Shown piece after piece: positions 1 through 8,885 of a stretch of 37,940 bases of DNA. Below the pieces are notes generated by a model. It did not search any database, had not been told where the DNA came from, and worked only from the letters and a program-made list of their open reading frames with translations. The DNA is from an uncultured Erwinia sp. (lineage in GTDB: Bacteria > Pseudomonadota > Gammaproteobacteria > Enterobacterales > Enterobacteriaceae). Position 1 is the stretch's first letter, and the number at the start of each line of letters is the position of its first letter. The stretch covers positions 1 to 37,940 of the forward strand of contig CAJYIY010000061.1 in the NCBI GenBank assembly GCA_913775305.1, given 5' to 3'. Made by a program: the position numbers and the translations under genes.

Positions 1-1272
1 CCGAAAGACGTTAACGTACCGGATATCGGCGGCGACGAAGTTGAAGTCACCGAGATCATGGTGAAGGTTGGCGACACCGTTGAAGCCGAGCAGTCGATCC
101 TGACCGTTGAAGGCGACAAAGCTTCTATGGAAGTGCCGGCACCGTTTGCGGGCACCGTGAAAGAGATCAAAATTGCCACCGGCGACAAAGTCAGCACGGG
201 CTCCCTGGTGATGGTCTTTGAAGTGGCAGGCGCGGCGCCTGCTCCGGCTGCGAAAGCGGAAGCGCCAGCTGCTCCGGCTAAGCAGGAAGAGAAAGCGGCT
301 CCAGCTGCGGCTTCAGCAAAAGCTGATGCGAAATCCGACTTCGCTGAGAACGACGCTTACGTTCACGCTACGCCGGTTATCCGCCGTCTGGCGCGCGAGT
401 TTGGCGTTAATCTGGCCAAGGTCAAAGGCACCGGTCGCAAAGGACGTATTCTGAAAGAGGACGTTCAGGCTTACGTTAAGGACGCGGTTAAACGCGCCGA
501 AGCGCCAGCCGCTGCGGGCGGTGGTCTGCCTGGCATGCTGCCATGGCCGAAAGTGGACTTCAGCAAGTTTGGTGAGATTGAAGAAGTGGAACTGGGTCGT
601 ATCCAGAAAATCTCGGGTGCAAACCTGAGCCGTAACTGGGTGATGATCCCGCACGTTACGCACTTCGACAAAACCGACATCACCGAGCTGGAAGCGTTCC
701 GCAAACAGCAGAATGCCGAAGCCGAGAAGCGCAAGCTGGATGTGAAATTCACCCCAGTGGTCTTCATCATGAAAGCCGTTGCTGCAGCCCTTGAGCAGAT
801 GCCTCGCTTCAACAGTTCACTGTCTGAAGACGGCCAGAAGCTGACGCTGAAGAAATACATCAACATCGGCGTGGCGGTTGATACGCCAAACGGCCTGGTG
901 GTTCCGGTGTTCAAAGATGTGAACAAAAAAGGTATCACCGAACTGTCTCGCGAGCTGATGGCCATCTCCAAAAAAGCGCGCGATGGCAAACTGACCGCTG
1001 GCGAAATGCAGGGTGGCTGTTTCACTATTTCCAGCCTGGGCGGCATCGGGACAACTCACTTCGCGCCGATCGTGAATGCGCCTGAAGTGGCTATCCTGGG
1101 CGTTTCCAAGTCTGCAATGGAACCAGTCTGGAACGGTAAAGAGTTCACTCCGCGTCTGATGATGCCAATGTCGCTCTCCTTCGACCACCGCGTTATCGAC
1201 GGTGCAGATGGTGCACGCTTCATCACCATTATCAATAATGCGCTGGCCGACATTCGCCGTCTGGTGATGTAA
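1..1272 (+). CDS. aceF: Dihydrolipoyllysine acetyltransferase, PDH E2 (5' partial)
   Basis: E2 core subunit of the cytoplasmic pyruvate dehydrogenase complex; it moves acetyl groups from E1 to CoA through lipoyl-lysine arms. The frame is open from base 1, so the true start lies outside the window and only about 423 C-terminal residues are seen. Visible in order: the last lipoyl domain with the lipoylation site EGDKASME, an Ala/Pro/Lys-rich hinge (bases 220-340), the peripheral subunit-binding domain (around [14 protein letters not shown]) and the catalytic domain ending in the acetyltransferase motif [13 protein letters not shown]. Followed by lpd on the same strand, as in E. coli aceEF-lpd. 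The full protein normally has three lipoyl domains; the first two would lie upstream. Confidence 0.97.
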   Translation, partial: PKDVNVPDIGGDEVEVTEIMVKVGDTVEAEQSILTVEGDKASMEVPAPFAGTVKEIKIATGDKVSTGSLVMVFEVAGAAPAPAAKAEAPAAPAKQEEKAAPAAASAKADAKSDFAENDAYVHATPVIRRLAREFGVNLAKVKGTGRKGRILKEDVQAYVKDAVKRAEAPAAAGGGLPGMLPWPKVDFSKFGEIEEVELGRIQKISGANLSRNWVMIPHVTHFDKTDITELEAFRKQQNAEAEKRKLDVKFTPVVFIMKAVAAALEQMPRFNSSLSEDGQKLTLKKYINIGVAVDTPNGLVVPVFKDVNKKGITELSRELMAISKKARDGKLTAGEMQGGCFTISSLGGIGTTHFAPIVNAPEVAILGVSKSAMEPVWNGKEFTPRLMMPMSLSFDHRVIDGADGARFITIINNALADIRRLVM

Positions 1273-1278
1273 CAGCAG

Positions 1279-1304
1279 ACAAGGCCGGCGTAAGCCGGCC
1301 TTGT
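1279..1304 (+). terminator. aceF-lpd intergenic hairpin
   Basis: Perfect 11-bp stem: ACAAGGCCGGC, loop GTAA, then GCCGGCCTTGT, starting 6 bases after the aceF stop. It is followed by TATAAG rather than a T-run, so it looks more like an attenuating or mRNA-stabilising hairpin than a complete Rho-independent terminator. Partial readthrough from aceF into lpd is known in E. coli. Confidence 0.6.
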
Positions 1305-1571
1305 TATAAGGGATGTAGGTATTCGTGGCGCTGCGGTTTGCAGATTATTAACAATTCTGTAAACTCTTGCGGTGAACGCGTCCCGGTGGAAGAAGGGCGT
1401 AGCAATTTATATACCCTGAATAAGTGGAGTGGCACCAGAACGGCTGGGAAACGAGCCCGACGAACCTGTTATCGGTAAGGGCGTTGGAGCGAGACAGCAG
1501 CCAGTGCAGATGTCGCTTCAGGTATGACGGGTGTCAGTCTGACCCGCCGGACTATCAAATAAGAGGTCATG
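1305..1571 (+). promoter_or_regulatory. lpd upstream leader region
   Basis: 267 bases without a gene between the aceF hairpin and lpd. In E. coli this interval holds the separate lpd promoter. A small hairpin (GGGTGTCAGTCTGACCC, near 1529-1545) lies about 25 bases before the start codon. I could not place a confident -35/-10 pair, so only the general assignment is made. Confidence 0.35.
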
Positions 1572-2996
1572 ATGAGTACAGAAATTAAAACTCAAGTCGT
1601 GGTACTTGGGGCAGGTCCTGCAGGCTACTCTGCAGCCTTCCGTGCAGCGGATTTAGGTCTGGAGACCGTCATCGTTGAGCGTTACAGCACCCTGGGTGGT
1701 GTTTGTCTGAATGTCGGCTGTATCCCTTCTAAAGCCCTGCTGCACGTGGCGAAGGTGATTGAAGAAGCAAAAGCGCTGGAAGCCCACGGTATCGTGTTCG
1801 GCAAGCCGCAAACCGACGTTGACAAGATCCGCAGCTGGAAAGAAAAAGTCATCAACCAGCTGACCGGTGGTCTGTCCGGGATGGCGAAAGGCCGTAAAGT
1901 TAAAGTGGTTAACGGCCTGGGTAAATTCACCGGTGCTAACACCCTGGTCGTGGAAGGTGAAAATGGTCCAACGACGATCACCTTCGATAACGCCATCATT
2001 GCTGCGGGTTCCCGCCCAATTCAGCTGCCATTCATTCCACACGACGATCCACGCGTCTGGGACTCTACCGATGCCCTGGAGCTGAAATCCGTTCCGGACC
2101 GTCTGCTGGTCATGGGTGGCGGCATCATCGGTCTGGAAATGGGTACGGTTTACCATGCTCTGGGTTCACAGATTGATGTGGTGGAAATGTTTGACCAGGT
2201 TATTCCTGCGGCAGATAAAGACGTGGTGAAAGTATTCACCAAGCGTATCTCCAAACAGTTCAACCTGATGCTGGAAACCAAAGTGACCGCCGTTGAAGCG
2301 AAAGAAGACGGTATCTATGTCACGATGGAAGGCAAAAATGCCCCGGCAGAACCACAGCGTTACGACGCGGTGCTGGTAGCGATTGGTCGCGTACCGAACG
2401 GTAAAGGTCTGGATGCCGGTAAAGCGGGCGTGGAAGTGGACGATCGCGGCTTTATCCGCGTTGACAAGCAGATGCGCACTAACGTACCGCATATCTTCGC
2501 TATTGGCGACATCGTCGGTCAGCCAATGCTGGCACACAAAGGCGTGCATGAAGGCCACGTTGCGGCAGAAGTCATTTCCGGTAAGAAACACTACTTCGAC
2601 CCGAAAGTGATCCCATCTATCGCCTATACCGAGCCAGAAGTGGCCTGGGTGGGTCTGACCGAGAAAGAAGCGAAAGAGAAAGGCATCAGTTACGAAACCG
2701 CCACCTTCCCGTGGGCCGCTTCTGGCCGTGCTATCGCTTCCGACTGCGCAGACGGTATGACCAAGCTGATCTTCGACAAAACCACTCATCGTGTAATCGG
2801 TGGTGCGATTGTGGGGACCAACGGTGGTGAGCTGCTGGGTGAAATCGGTCTGGCCATCGAAATGGGCTGCGACGCTGAAGATCTGGCGCTGACTATCCAT
2901 GCTCACCCGACGCTGCACGAATCGGTTGGCCTGGCGGCTGAGATCTTTGAAGGCAGCATCACCGATCTGCCAAACCCGAAAGCGAAGAAAAAGTAA
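1572..2996 (+). CDS. lpd: Dihydrolipoyl dehydrogenase (E3)
   Basis: FAD-dependent E3 subunit that reoxidises dihydrolipoamide with NAD+. It is shared by the pyruvate and 2-oxoglutarate dehydrogenase complexes and the glycine cleavage system. The 474-residue product has the same length as E. coli Lpd and is almost identical to it from memory. Motifs: FAD-binding GAGPAGYS near residue 13; redox disulfide CLNVGC (Cys45/Cys50); second GxGxxG-type motif MGGGIIGLEMG near 177; C-terminal His-Glu pair in HAHPTLHE. Two adjacent ATGs exist (1569 and 1572); the second is chosen because it gives the usual MSTEIKTQ start and a better distance from AGAGG. Confidence 0.98.
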   Translation: MSTEIKTQVVVLGAGPAGYSAAFRAADLGLETVIVERYSTLGGVCLNVGCIPSKALLHVAKVIEEAKALEAHGIVFGKPQTDVDKIRSWKEKVINQLTGGLSGMAKGRKVKVVNGLGKFTGANTLVVEGENGPTTITFDNAIIAAGSRPIQLPFIPHDDPRVWDSTDALELKSVPDRLLVMGGGIIGLEMGTVYHALGSQIDVVEMFDQVIPAADKDVVKVFTKRISKQFNLMLETKVTAVEAKEDGIYVTMEGKNAPAEPQRYDAVLVAIGRVPNGKGLDAGKAGVEVDDRGFIRVDKQMRTNVPHIFAIGDIVGQPMLAHKGVHEGHVAAEVISGKKHYFDPKVIPSIAYTEPEVAWVGLTEKEAKEKGISYETATFPWAASGRAIASDCADGMTKLIFDKTTHRVIGGAIVGTNGGELLGEIGLAIEMGCDAEDLALTIHAHPTLHESVGLAAEIFEGSITDLPNPKAKKK

Positions 2997-3014
2997 TTCG
3001 CTGGCGGCATGAGT

Positions 3015-3043
3015 AAAAAACGGCCCATTAAGGGCCGTTTTTT
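3015..3043. terminator. Bidirectional terminator, lpd / ubiD-like gene
   Basis: A-run (3015-3020), stem CGGCCC (3021-3026), loop ATTAA, stem GGGCCG (3032-3037), T-run (from 3038). The symmetrical A and T tracts let it serve lpd on the plus strand and the convergent decarboxylase gene on the minus strand. Confidence 0.9.
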
Positions 3044-3070
3044 TATGGAAGTCAACCAGACCAAACTCTT

Positions 3071-4558
3071 TTACGCTTTTCTTCCAGCGGTCTGACTGAA
3101 CGCTGCGATCACTTTTTCCTTCAGCGCCTCGGGATAGAGAGTATTGAAACCGCATGGCAGCACCGGATTTTCCGCACTGTTTGGATTGGCTCCCAGCAGG
3201 CCGACATGGATAGCCAGCCGCGCCTGGTGGATTTGGCGCTCTGCGGGGGTAAATACTGGTGGCATATCGGTGATGTAACGCGGTTTGGTGAGGCGTGTGC
3301 CGGTTTCAGGATGCACGCGCGAACTCCAGGCCCACAGCACGTCGCCGGGATGAGTCGGGTCGATATCCGCGTCAATAATCAGCGCATGAGCGATGACGTA
3401 GCTCATCGGCGCATTGAGAATCGCGGCTTCCAGAGCATCAATAAACGCATCAACGTTTTTATACTGCTGCTGCCATTCCGGTTTGACCCTGACCACCAGC
3501 AGATGCAGCGCAGTTTCCGGTGCCATCCACGCATCCAGCACCGGCATGCCGGCTTCTTTTAGTGCCAGAGTAAAAGTACTGGAACCTCCAATACCGATAA
3601 TCGCGTGATCGTCATCCAGCGGTTTACCCGCCGGGATGGTACCGATAACGGGCTTATCAACATGTGCAATGGTCAGCACCTCACCCACCAGCTCATTGCA
3701 TTTGTCGGCAAGCAGATAGCCGTGATATTCACCGAACGGCCCCTCCTCATGCAATGTATCGATCGACATCTCGCCTTCGATCACCATTTCACAGCTGGCG
3801 GGGACTTCCAGTTTCCCGCCCGGACTGGTGGCAACCTCAATTCCCTCACCAAACCAGCCGCCAAGCACATCGGCTTCATCCACTTCCGCCGGGACGCGGA
3901 TACCGGAGATCGCGGTCACTGCCGGTTCGGGGGCCAGCGCAATAGCGAACGGCATTTTCTTGTTCAGCTTTTTCCACTCTTCATGGATCATCGCAAAGTG
4001 CTGGTGCGGGCGGGTCCACACGGTAAGGTGGTTTTTATCCACGCGCATCACGCGGCAAATATGCCAGTTGGTCCAGCGATTATCCGGTGTTCTCACTACC
4101 ATGGTGCCGATGGTATTTAGATAATCTCCGCCGTCACCCTGATGTAAATATGGGCAGGGAATATTAAACAGATCAACTTGATCACCTTTTATTACATTTT
4201 TCATAAAAGCGGGTGAATCAATCTTAACCGGTTTTACGCGTTTTTCATGTGAAAAACCCCCCAGCTCTTTAATCATATCCAGTGGATGAATAAAGGGATC
4301 GAATCCTAATGCGGTGGCAATTCGGGAATAAGGGTGGGTAAAGAAGGAACTACAGGATAATACCCCGGTAGTCATTGAATAATCCGGATAACCTTTAATA
4401 TTATCCATTATCGCCATCGGCAGGCGCTGCTCGATAACGTAACGGGAAATGGCACCAATCTCCAGATGCGGATCGACCTCTTTGCTGTATTTTTGCAGGT
4501 CTCCCTGTTTGTTAAGGGTTTCCAGATATTCCCTAAAACTTTTAATGTGTCTTTTCAA
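3071..4558 (-). CDS. UbiD-family (prenyl-FMN) decarboxylase
   Basis: A 495-residue UbiD-family protein. Such enzymes use prenylated FMN to decarboxylate (or carboxylate) aromatic, heteroaromatic or alpha,beta-unsaturated acids in the cytoplasm. Family features seen: N-terminal block FREYLETLNKQGDL and VDPHLEIGAI, and the EGPFGEYHGY block carrying the conserved Glu pair. It is clearly different from canonical E. coli UbiD (for example it lacks the NLGIYR block and has NWHICRVMRVD), so it is probably a paralog acting on a phenolic or heterocyclic acid (VdcC/BsdC or pyrrole-2-carboxylate-like), not the ubiquinone enzyme. The start is TTG at 4558 with a strong AAGGAGA six bases upstream. No flavin prenyltransferase (UbiX/PadI) gene is adjacent, so the cofactor must come from a gene elsewhere. 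Substrate unknown. Confidence 0.85.
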   Translation of the reverse strand: MKRHIKSFREYLETLNKQGDLQKYSKEVDPHLEIGAISRYVIEQRLPMAIMDNIKGYPDYSMTTGVLSCSSFFTHPYSRIATALGFDPFIHPLDMIKELGGFSHEKRVKPVKIDSPAFMKNVIKGDQVDLFNIPCPYLHQGDGGDYLNTIGTMVVRTPDNRWTNWHICRVMRVDKNHLTVWTRPHQHFAMIHEEWKKLNKKMPFAIALAPEPAVTAISGIRVPAEVDEADVLGGWFGEGIEVATSPGGKLEVPASCEMVIEGEMSIDTLHEEGPFGEYHGYLLADKCNELVGEVLTIAHVDKPVIGTIPAGKPLDDDHAIIGIGGSSTFTLALKEAGMPVLDAWMAPETALHLLVVRVKPEWQQQYKNVDAFIDALEAAILNAPMSYVIAHALIIDADIDPTHPGDVLWAWSSRVHPETGTRLTKPRYITDMPPVFTPAERQIHQARLAIHVGLLGANPNSAENPVLPCGFNTLYPEALKEKVIAAFSQTAGRKA

Positions 4559-5013
4559 GGTACTCTCCTTTTTAATTCGGTGACGGAATAAATGGATAAC
4601 CGTTAGTCAGGAATATCCCGGCGCGGTTATCAGGAACGTGATGAGGGAATTAATTAAGATCGACGGTTTAAAAATACGCCTACTGGCGCAGGGAACTTGT
4701 CATTCTGTGCCGGTTTTATTTTTTCGTAATAAAGAGGGGCTATTCTGAGAAGTTTCTGGGAGGTTTTTTACCTCTCAGTTTTAATATTGAAATTTCATCA
4801 TCCTATTTTTCGGCGTAATCATTAAATACTATTCTTATCCCTCGCGGCAGAGGCCAGCCTGCCGACGGTGAAGCCGGGGTAACCCTGCTTCTCTCAACCT
4901 GAACGGCTGTCGTAAAGCTGTTTTTTTGCGTCACCGTAAACCAAAAACGGTTTTTAATTTTGACGGGAAATAGCGTATCTTTGCGGCTGGTTTTTTCAAA
5001 CAGCAGGTTAACC
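4559..5013. other. Divergent intergenic region, ubiD-like / SDR
   Basis: 455 bases between divergently transcribed genes, expected to hold both promoters. It contains a nested inverted repeat: outer arms CTGAGA (4745-4750) and TCTCAG (4773-4778), inner arms GAGGT (4760-4764) and ACCTC (4770-4774). Near 4934-4957 the half-sites CCGTAAACC and GGTTTTTAA occur 6 bases apart; they resemble BirA half-sites but the spacing is wrong. No convincing gene was found; an open frame on the minus strand (4803-5039) has no family resemblance. Confidence 0.5.
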
Positions 5014-5718
5014 GTGTCAAACAATGTTGCCCTGATCACCGGTGCCAGCCGGGGGATCGGCCACCATCTGGCCCGCCATTTTTACGCGCAGGGCTACCGT
5101 CTGATTTTACTGGCGCGCGATGAGCAGGCGCTGAACCGCTTTGCCTCGACGCTTGACCCAAAGCGGGTACAGGTGCTGGCCGTTGACGTCTGTGACCATG
5201 CCGCCGTTGCAGCCCGGGTACAGCAGGCTCTGCAAAGGTATAATCAGCTGAATGTGCTGATCAACGCCGCCGGTATTTTTCGCGCGGGGTCAAGCCAGAC
5301 CCCGCTGGATGACTTCAGCGCGATGCTGGCCACTAACGTCACCGCCATTCATCATCTCTGCCAGCTGTGTTCGCCGTGGCTGCAACAGTCCGGCGATGGT
5401 CGCATCTTTAATCTGGCGTCCGTGAGCGGCGTACAGCCTTACGGTAGCGTGGCTGGCTATGCCGCCAGCAAGCACGCGCTGGTTGGCTACAGCCGCTCTG
5501 TTGCCCGCGAGCTGGGTGCGCTGGGGATTAAAGTCACCACGCTCTGCCCGGACGTGGTGGATACCGATATGGCCGCTGGCTCAGGGCTGAGCGCCGATGA
5601 GATGCTGAGTACCGGGGATATCTGCCGCGCGGTGGATTTTGTGATGTCGCTGTCACCCGCGGCCGTCATCGAACAGTTGACGATAGGCCGCCAGCATCGT
5701 CCACGTAAACCGTCCTGA
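5014..5718 (+). CDS. SDR-family oxidoreductase (FabG-like ketoreductase)
   Basis: A 234-residue classical short-chain dehydrogenase/reductase with a Rossmann cofactor motif TGASRGIG (residues 9-16), NAAG (84-87), catalytic Asn108, Ser in NLASVSG (about 136-138), and YAASK with Tyr149 and Lys153. Size and motifs fit NAD(P)H-dependent 3-oxoacyl or alcohol reductases. GTG at 5014 is chosen because AGG lies about 7 bases upstream and the protein then begins just before the first beta strand; a longer ATG frame from 4960 would add an unlikely N-terminus. It lies 12 bases upstream of bioM and is probably cotranscribed with bioMNY. In this block of CoA-metabolising enzymes it would supply the 3-ketoacyl-CoA/3-hydroxyacyl-CoA step; that role is inferred. 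Confidence 0.85.
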   Translation: MSNNVALITGASRGIGHHLARHFYAQGYRLILLARDEQALNRFASTLDPKRVQVLAVDVCDHAAVAARVQQALQRYNQLNVLINAAGIFRAGSSQTPLDDFSAMLATNVTAIHHLCQLCSPWLQQSGDGRIFNLASVSGVQPYGSVAGYAASKHALVGYSRSVARELGALGIKVTTLCPDVVDTDMAAGSGLSADEMLSTGDICRAVDFVMSLSPAAVIEQLTIGRQHRPRKPS

Positions 5719-5730
5719 ACGAGGTCTCCT

Positions 5731-6405
5731 GTGATTGAACTGAACGGGGTATCCCACGCCTACGGTGGCCATACTGTGTTGAACAACCTCAATTTGCAGC
5801 TAACGGAAAAGCGCATCGGTATTGTGGGCAGCAACGGCTGCGGCAAAAGCACCTTTGTGCGGCTGCTGAATGGCCTGCTGCTGCCTTCTCAGGGCGAAGT
5901 GTTGATCGACGGTCTGAATACCCGCCAGCAGGGCAAGGCGGTGCGGCGCAAAGTGGGCTTCGTGTTCCAGAATCCGGATAATCAGATTGTGTTTCCGGTG
6001 GTGGAAGAGGATCTCGCTTTTGGCATGAAAAATCTCGGGCTGGATAAGCCCACGATCCGCGAGCGCAGCGAAGCGGCGCTGGCCCGTTATGATATGCAGG
6101 ATCTGCGGCAGCATCCGGCGCATTTGCTGAGCGGCGGCCAAAAGCAGCTGCTGGCGATCTCCGGCGTACTGGTGATGGAGCCTGAATATATCGTTTTCGA
6201 TGAACCAACCACGCTACTGGATCTGCGCAACAAGCGGCGAATTGCCGCCGCCATTGCTGAACTGAGTCAAACCGCGCTCGTCGTGTCGCACGATCTGGAG
6301 TTTTTACAGGATTTTGACCGCGTACTGGTGTTTGAGCGTGGAGAAGTTGCCGTAGACGATGTGCCCGCTGTGGCATTAAAAGAATACGTCAGGATGATGT
6401 CATGA
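5731..6405 (+). CDS. bioM: Biotin ECF transporter ATPase (A component)
   Basis: Cytoplasmic ATPase of a group I energy-coupling-factor importer that powers biotin uptake with BioN and BioY. The 224 residues show Walker [10 protein letters not shown] (33-41), Q-loop [12 protein letters not shown] (about 78-89), signature LSGGQKQ (133-139), Walker B IVFDEP (154-159) and the switch His in VVSHDLE (187). The Q-loop NPDNQ is typical of ECF ATPases. GTG start with GAGG about 7 bases upstream. The stop overlaps bioN by four bases (ATGA), so the genes are translationally coupled. Confidence 0.93.
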   Translation: MIELNGVSHAYGGHTVLNNLNLQLTEKRIGIVGSNGCGKSTFVRLLNGLLLPSQGEVLIDGLNTRQQGKAVRRKVGFVFQNPDNQIVFPVVEEDLAFGMKNLGLDKPTIRERSEAALARYDMQDLRQHPAHLLSGGQKQLLAISGVLVMEPEYIVFDEPTTLLDLRNKRRIAAAIAELSQTALVVSHDLEFLQDFDRVLVFERGEVAVDDVPAVALKEYVRMMS

Positions 6406-7046
6406 CCCTGAGTGATTACGTACCGGGTAACTCGGTTATCCATCGCCTGCCGCCGGGCGTTAAAATTTTCTCTCTGGCGCTGGTCGGTACGCTGCTGTTT
6501 GTTTTTCCCCGGCTGGCAACGGTGATGTCTGCGCTGGGCATGGTGGTTGGGCTTTATCTGCTGGCGGGTACAGGCCTGCGCATCATGCTGATGCAGCTGA
6601 AGCCATTGCTTTGGGTGCTGGCGCTGCTGTTCGCCGTGCAGTGGTGGATAGTCGACTGGCTCTCTGGCGTCGTGCTGGTTGCGCGCCTTTCGGCACTGCT
6701 GCTGCTGGCGGCGCTGGTCACGCTCACCACCCGTACCACGGATATGATTGATGCGCTGGAGAGGGGATTGTTCTGGCTGCGTTTTTTACATATTAATCCG
6801 GCTAAGGTCAGCCTGGCATTATCGCTGGCGCTGCGCTTTATCCCGGTGCTGGCGGCCATCACCGCTGAGGTACATGAAGCGCAGAAAGCGCGCGGACTTG
6901 AGCGTAGTGTGATTGCCGTGGCGATACCGGTTATTGTTCGTACCCTGAAAATGGCTGATGACATTGCGGCGGCGCTGGATGCCCGGGCTTATGATCCTCA
7001 GCTCAAACGTTCCGGCAGTGATGCTGAAAAAGCGAGAGGCGCTTAA
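6402..7046 (+). CDS. bioN: Biotin ECF transporter transmembrane T component
   Basis: A 214-residue integral membrane protein that couples ATP hydrolysis by BioM to the substrate-binding subunit BioY. Several hydrophobic segments are visible (about residues 23-50, 60-85, 90-110 and a later pair). The ECF T-component signature Ala-Arg-Gly occurs in the cytoplasmic region as KARGLERS (about residue 163) and again near DARAYD. The start overlaps bioM (ATGA) and the stop overlaps bioY (TAATG), a compact three-gene transporter operon. Confidence 0.92.
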   Translation: MTLSDYVPGNSVIHRLPPGVKIFSLALVGTLLFVFPRLATVMSALGMVVGLYLLAGTGLRIMLMQLKPLLWVLALLFAVQWWIVDWLSGVVLVARLSALLLLAALVTLTTRTTDMIDALERGLFWLRFLHINPAKVSLALSLALRFIPVLAAITAEVHEAQKARGLERSVIAVAIPVIVRTLKMADDIAAALDARAYDPQLKRSGSDAEKARGA

Positions 7047-7585
7047 TGTCCACCAGAGATATTGTTTACATTGCACTGTTTGCGGCGCTAACGGCGGCCC
7101 TGGGCCTGTTCCCTGCCTTCAGCCTGCCGGTCATTGGCGTGCCGATAACCGCCCAAACGCTGGGCTGCATGCTGGCGGGTGCGATTGCCGGGGCTAAACG
7201 TGGGGCGCTGGCGATGGTGCTGTTCGATCTGCTGGTCGCCATCGGTCTGCCGCTGCTGGCTGGTGGTCGCGGTGGGCTGGGGATTTATATGGGGCCAAGC
7301 GGAGGGTTTATTCTCTCCTGGCCACTGGCCGCATTAGTTATCGGTTTTCTGTATCAGCGTGGCCTGCGTTCGCTGACCCTGGTAAAAGAGCTGCTGATTA
7401 TCGCGCTGGGTGGCATTCTGGTGATTTATGCCGGTGGTATTCCCTGGATTTCCGCCGTAGCGGGTATCACGCTGAAGCAGGCTGCGCTGGGTTCGCTGGG
7501 ATTTGTGCTGGGGGATATCGTGAAGGTAGTGTTGGCTACGGTAGTTGTGCGGGCAGTGCGGCGGGCGTATCCGACGCTGGGCTAA
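7046..7585 (+). CDS. bioY: Biotin ECF transporter S component
   Basis: The 179-residue membrane-embedded biotin-binding subunit. It has about six hydrophobic segments and the conserved BioY blocks GVPITAQTLGCMLAGAI (about residues 32-48) and GLGIYMGPSGGFILSWP. Alone BioY can bind or transport biotin; with BioMN it forms the high-affinity complex. It is the last gene of the operon. No clear BirA operator was found upstream of the SDR-bioMNY unit, so biotin control is not shown by the sequence. Confidence 0.95.
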   Translation: MSTRDIVYIALFAALTAALGLFPAFSLPVIGVPITAQTLGCMLAGAIAGAKRGALAMVLFDLLVAIGLPLLAGGRGGLGIYMGPSGGFILSWPLAALVIGFLYQRGLRSLTLVKELLIIALGGILVIYAGGIPWISAVAGITLKQAALGSLGFVLGDIVKVVLATVVVRAVRRAYPTLG

Positions 7586-7701
7586 AAGCCGGGGCTCAGA
7601 CCTGCGTCCGGGCTCCGCTTCTGCTGATCCATTTGACGACTGCGCGGTATGAACGTTTTTCAGCAGAGGGACAAGTCGTAATCTGCCCGGCGGTTAAATT
7701 C

Positions 7702-7842
7702 TCAGATCACGCGAATGCCTGAAAGCAGGCTGGCTGCCAGCCCGGCACCAGCCACAGCACCGGGCAGGGTGACGGTAACGCCAGCGCGAGAACCGCACCA
7801 ACGGGCGACGCCCAGCCCGCGTAACCCCTGTTCCGGCAAGCA
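7702..7842 (-). pseudogene. Possible gene remnant (C-terminal fragment)
   Basis: Downstream of the minus-strand oxidoreductase, one minus frame stays open for about 46 codons and ends at a TGA (7702-7704). Its hydrophobic Gly/Ala-rich tail (AGAGLAASLLSGIRVI) looks protein-like. It lacks a start codon with a ribosome site. It may be the remains of a membrane or acyl-metabolism gene lost from the cluster, or it may be chance in GC-rich DNA. Confidence 0.2.
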
Positions 7843-7853
7843 GTGCCAGCCCC

Positions 7854-8840
7854 TCAGAGCTTGAGCAGAATCTTACCCTTCAGCTCCCCTGACAGCACTG
7901 CATCCACCGCCTGATGAACATCCGCCAGAGCAAACTCGGCGACGACCTCAGTCGCAATTACGCCGTCGCGGATCAGCGCCATCACTTCATCAATGCGCCG
8001 CTGCACCAGCGCTTTCTCGTGGCCGTGCACCCACAGCCGGAGATGGAAATTCGAAAAGCGGATATCCGGCCGACTGCGCCAGAATGTCGGTGGGATCGGC
8101 CTGCCGGACAGCAGACCATAATGAATAAACTGCCCGCCCGTCATCAGCGCCTGCGCCAGCACCAGCGATTCCTCACCACCGATACAGTCGAGAATCGCTT
8201 CCACGCCGCCGCTGCGCTGCAGGGACGCCAGCTGCTGCGGATATTCCGGGCTGCTGCTGTTTAACACCATTTCGTTGGGGTAGTCGTCAAACAGGGCCAT
8301 GTTTTCCGCCCTGCGCACAACAGCAATCGCTCTGATACCAAGATGGCTGGCGATACGCATCAGCATCTTGCCAATCGCCGAGTTGGCTGCGTTGATCATC
8401 ACCCGCATTCCGGGCGTAACGTGCAGCTCTTCGGTCAGCATCAGCAGGGCGGTCATCGGGTTGACGTAGCTGGTCGCCGCTTCCCTGTCGCTGACGAAGT
8501 CCGGCAGGGTAAAACACCACTGCGCATCGCTGTCCTTATAGGTCTGCCAGGCGCCCATACTGCCCACCGGCAGCACGCGCTGGCCGGGTAACAGCGAGGG
8601 GGCGTGGCTTTGATGGATATAGCCCATGCCTTCAAACCCCGGCACAAAAGGCAGTGCAATACGGGAGCGGTAAGCGCCTGAAATAGTAATAATATCAGAG
8701 GGGTTAATCGTCGCCCACGCCATCCGGACCCGGACCTGACCGGCGGCTAATGGGCTCTGCTCACCGGATTCCAGTCGCAGAATATCCCTGATGTGACCGA
8801 ACTCACGAACCATCGCTCTGGTGAATAAACTCTCTTTCAT
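7854..8840 (-). CDS. MECR/ETR-like 2-enoyl thioester reductase (MDR family)
   Basis: A 328-residue medium-chain dehydrogenase/reductase without the zinc-ligand pattern of alcohol dehydrogenases. It resembles mitochondrial trans-2-enoyl-CoA/ACP reductases (MECR/Etr1): INPSDI (45-50) followed by GAY with a Tyr (57) at the catalytic position, PGFEGMG (67-73), and the NADPH-binding segment INAANSAIGKML (149-160), close to the NAANSGVGQ motif of that family. Expected reaction: NADPH-dependent reduction of a 2-enoyl thioester to the saturated thioester. It is divergent from the thioesterase-ligase-thiolase operon and only 45 bases away, so the two probably share a control region. A generic quinone oxidoreductase is the main alternative. 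Confidence 0.75.
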   Translation of the reverse strand: MKESLFTRAMVREFGHIRDILRLESGEQSPLAAGQVRVRMAWATINPSDIITISGAYRSRIALPFVPGFEGMGYIHQSHAPSLLPGQRVLPVGSMGAWQTYKDSDAQWCFTLPDFVSDREAATSYVNPMTALLMLTEELHVTPGMRVMINAANSAIGKMLMRIASHLGIRAIAVVRRAENMALFDDYPNEMVLNSSSPEYPQQLASLQRSGGVEAILDCIGGEESLVLAQALMTGGQFIHYGLLSGRPIPPTFWRSRPDIRFSNFHLRLWVHGHEKALVQRRIDEVMALIRDGVIATEVVAEFALADVHQAVDAVLSGELKGKILLKL

Positions 8841-8885
8841 GGTATATTTTCTTCAGTGGTTTCGGTTTACAGGTTGATAATTTTT
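8841..8885. promoter_or_regulatory. Short divergent control region
   Basis: 45 bases between the enoyl reductase (minus) and the thioesterase (plus). It contains GGTTTACAG (8864-8872), which matches one BirA half-site (GGTTTACAA) at 8 of 9 positions. The partner half-site expected 14-16 bases away is absent, so a BirA operator is not supported. Confidence 0.3.

Noticed and set aside
8864..8872. BirA-like half-site GGTTTACAG near the divergent enoyl reductase/thioesterase promoters.
   Set aside because: The second half-site at 14-16 bases is absent; a BirA operator needs both.
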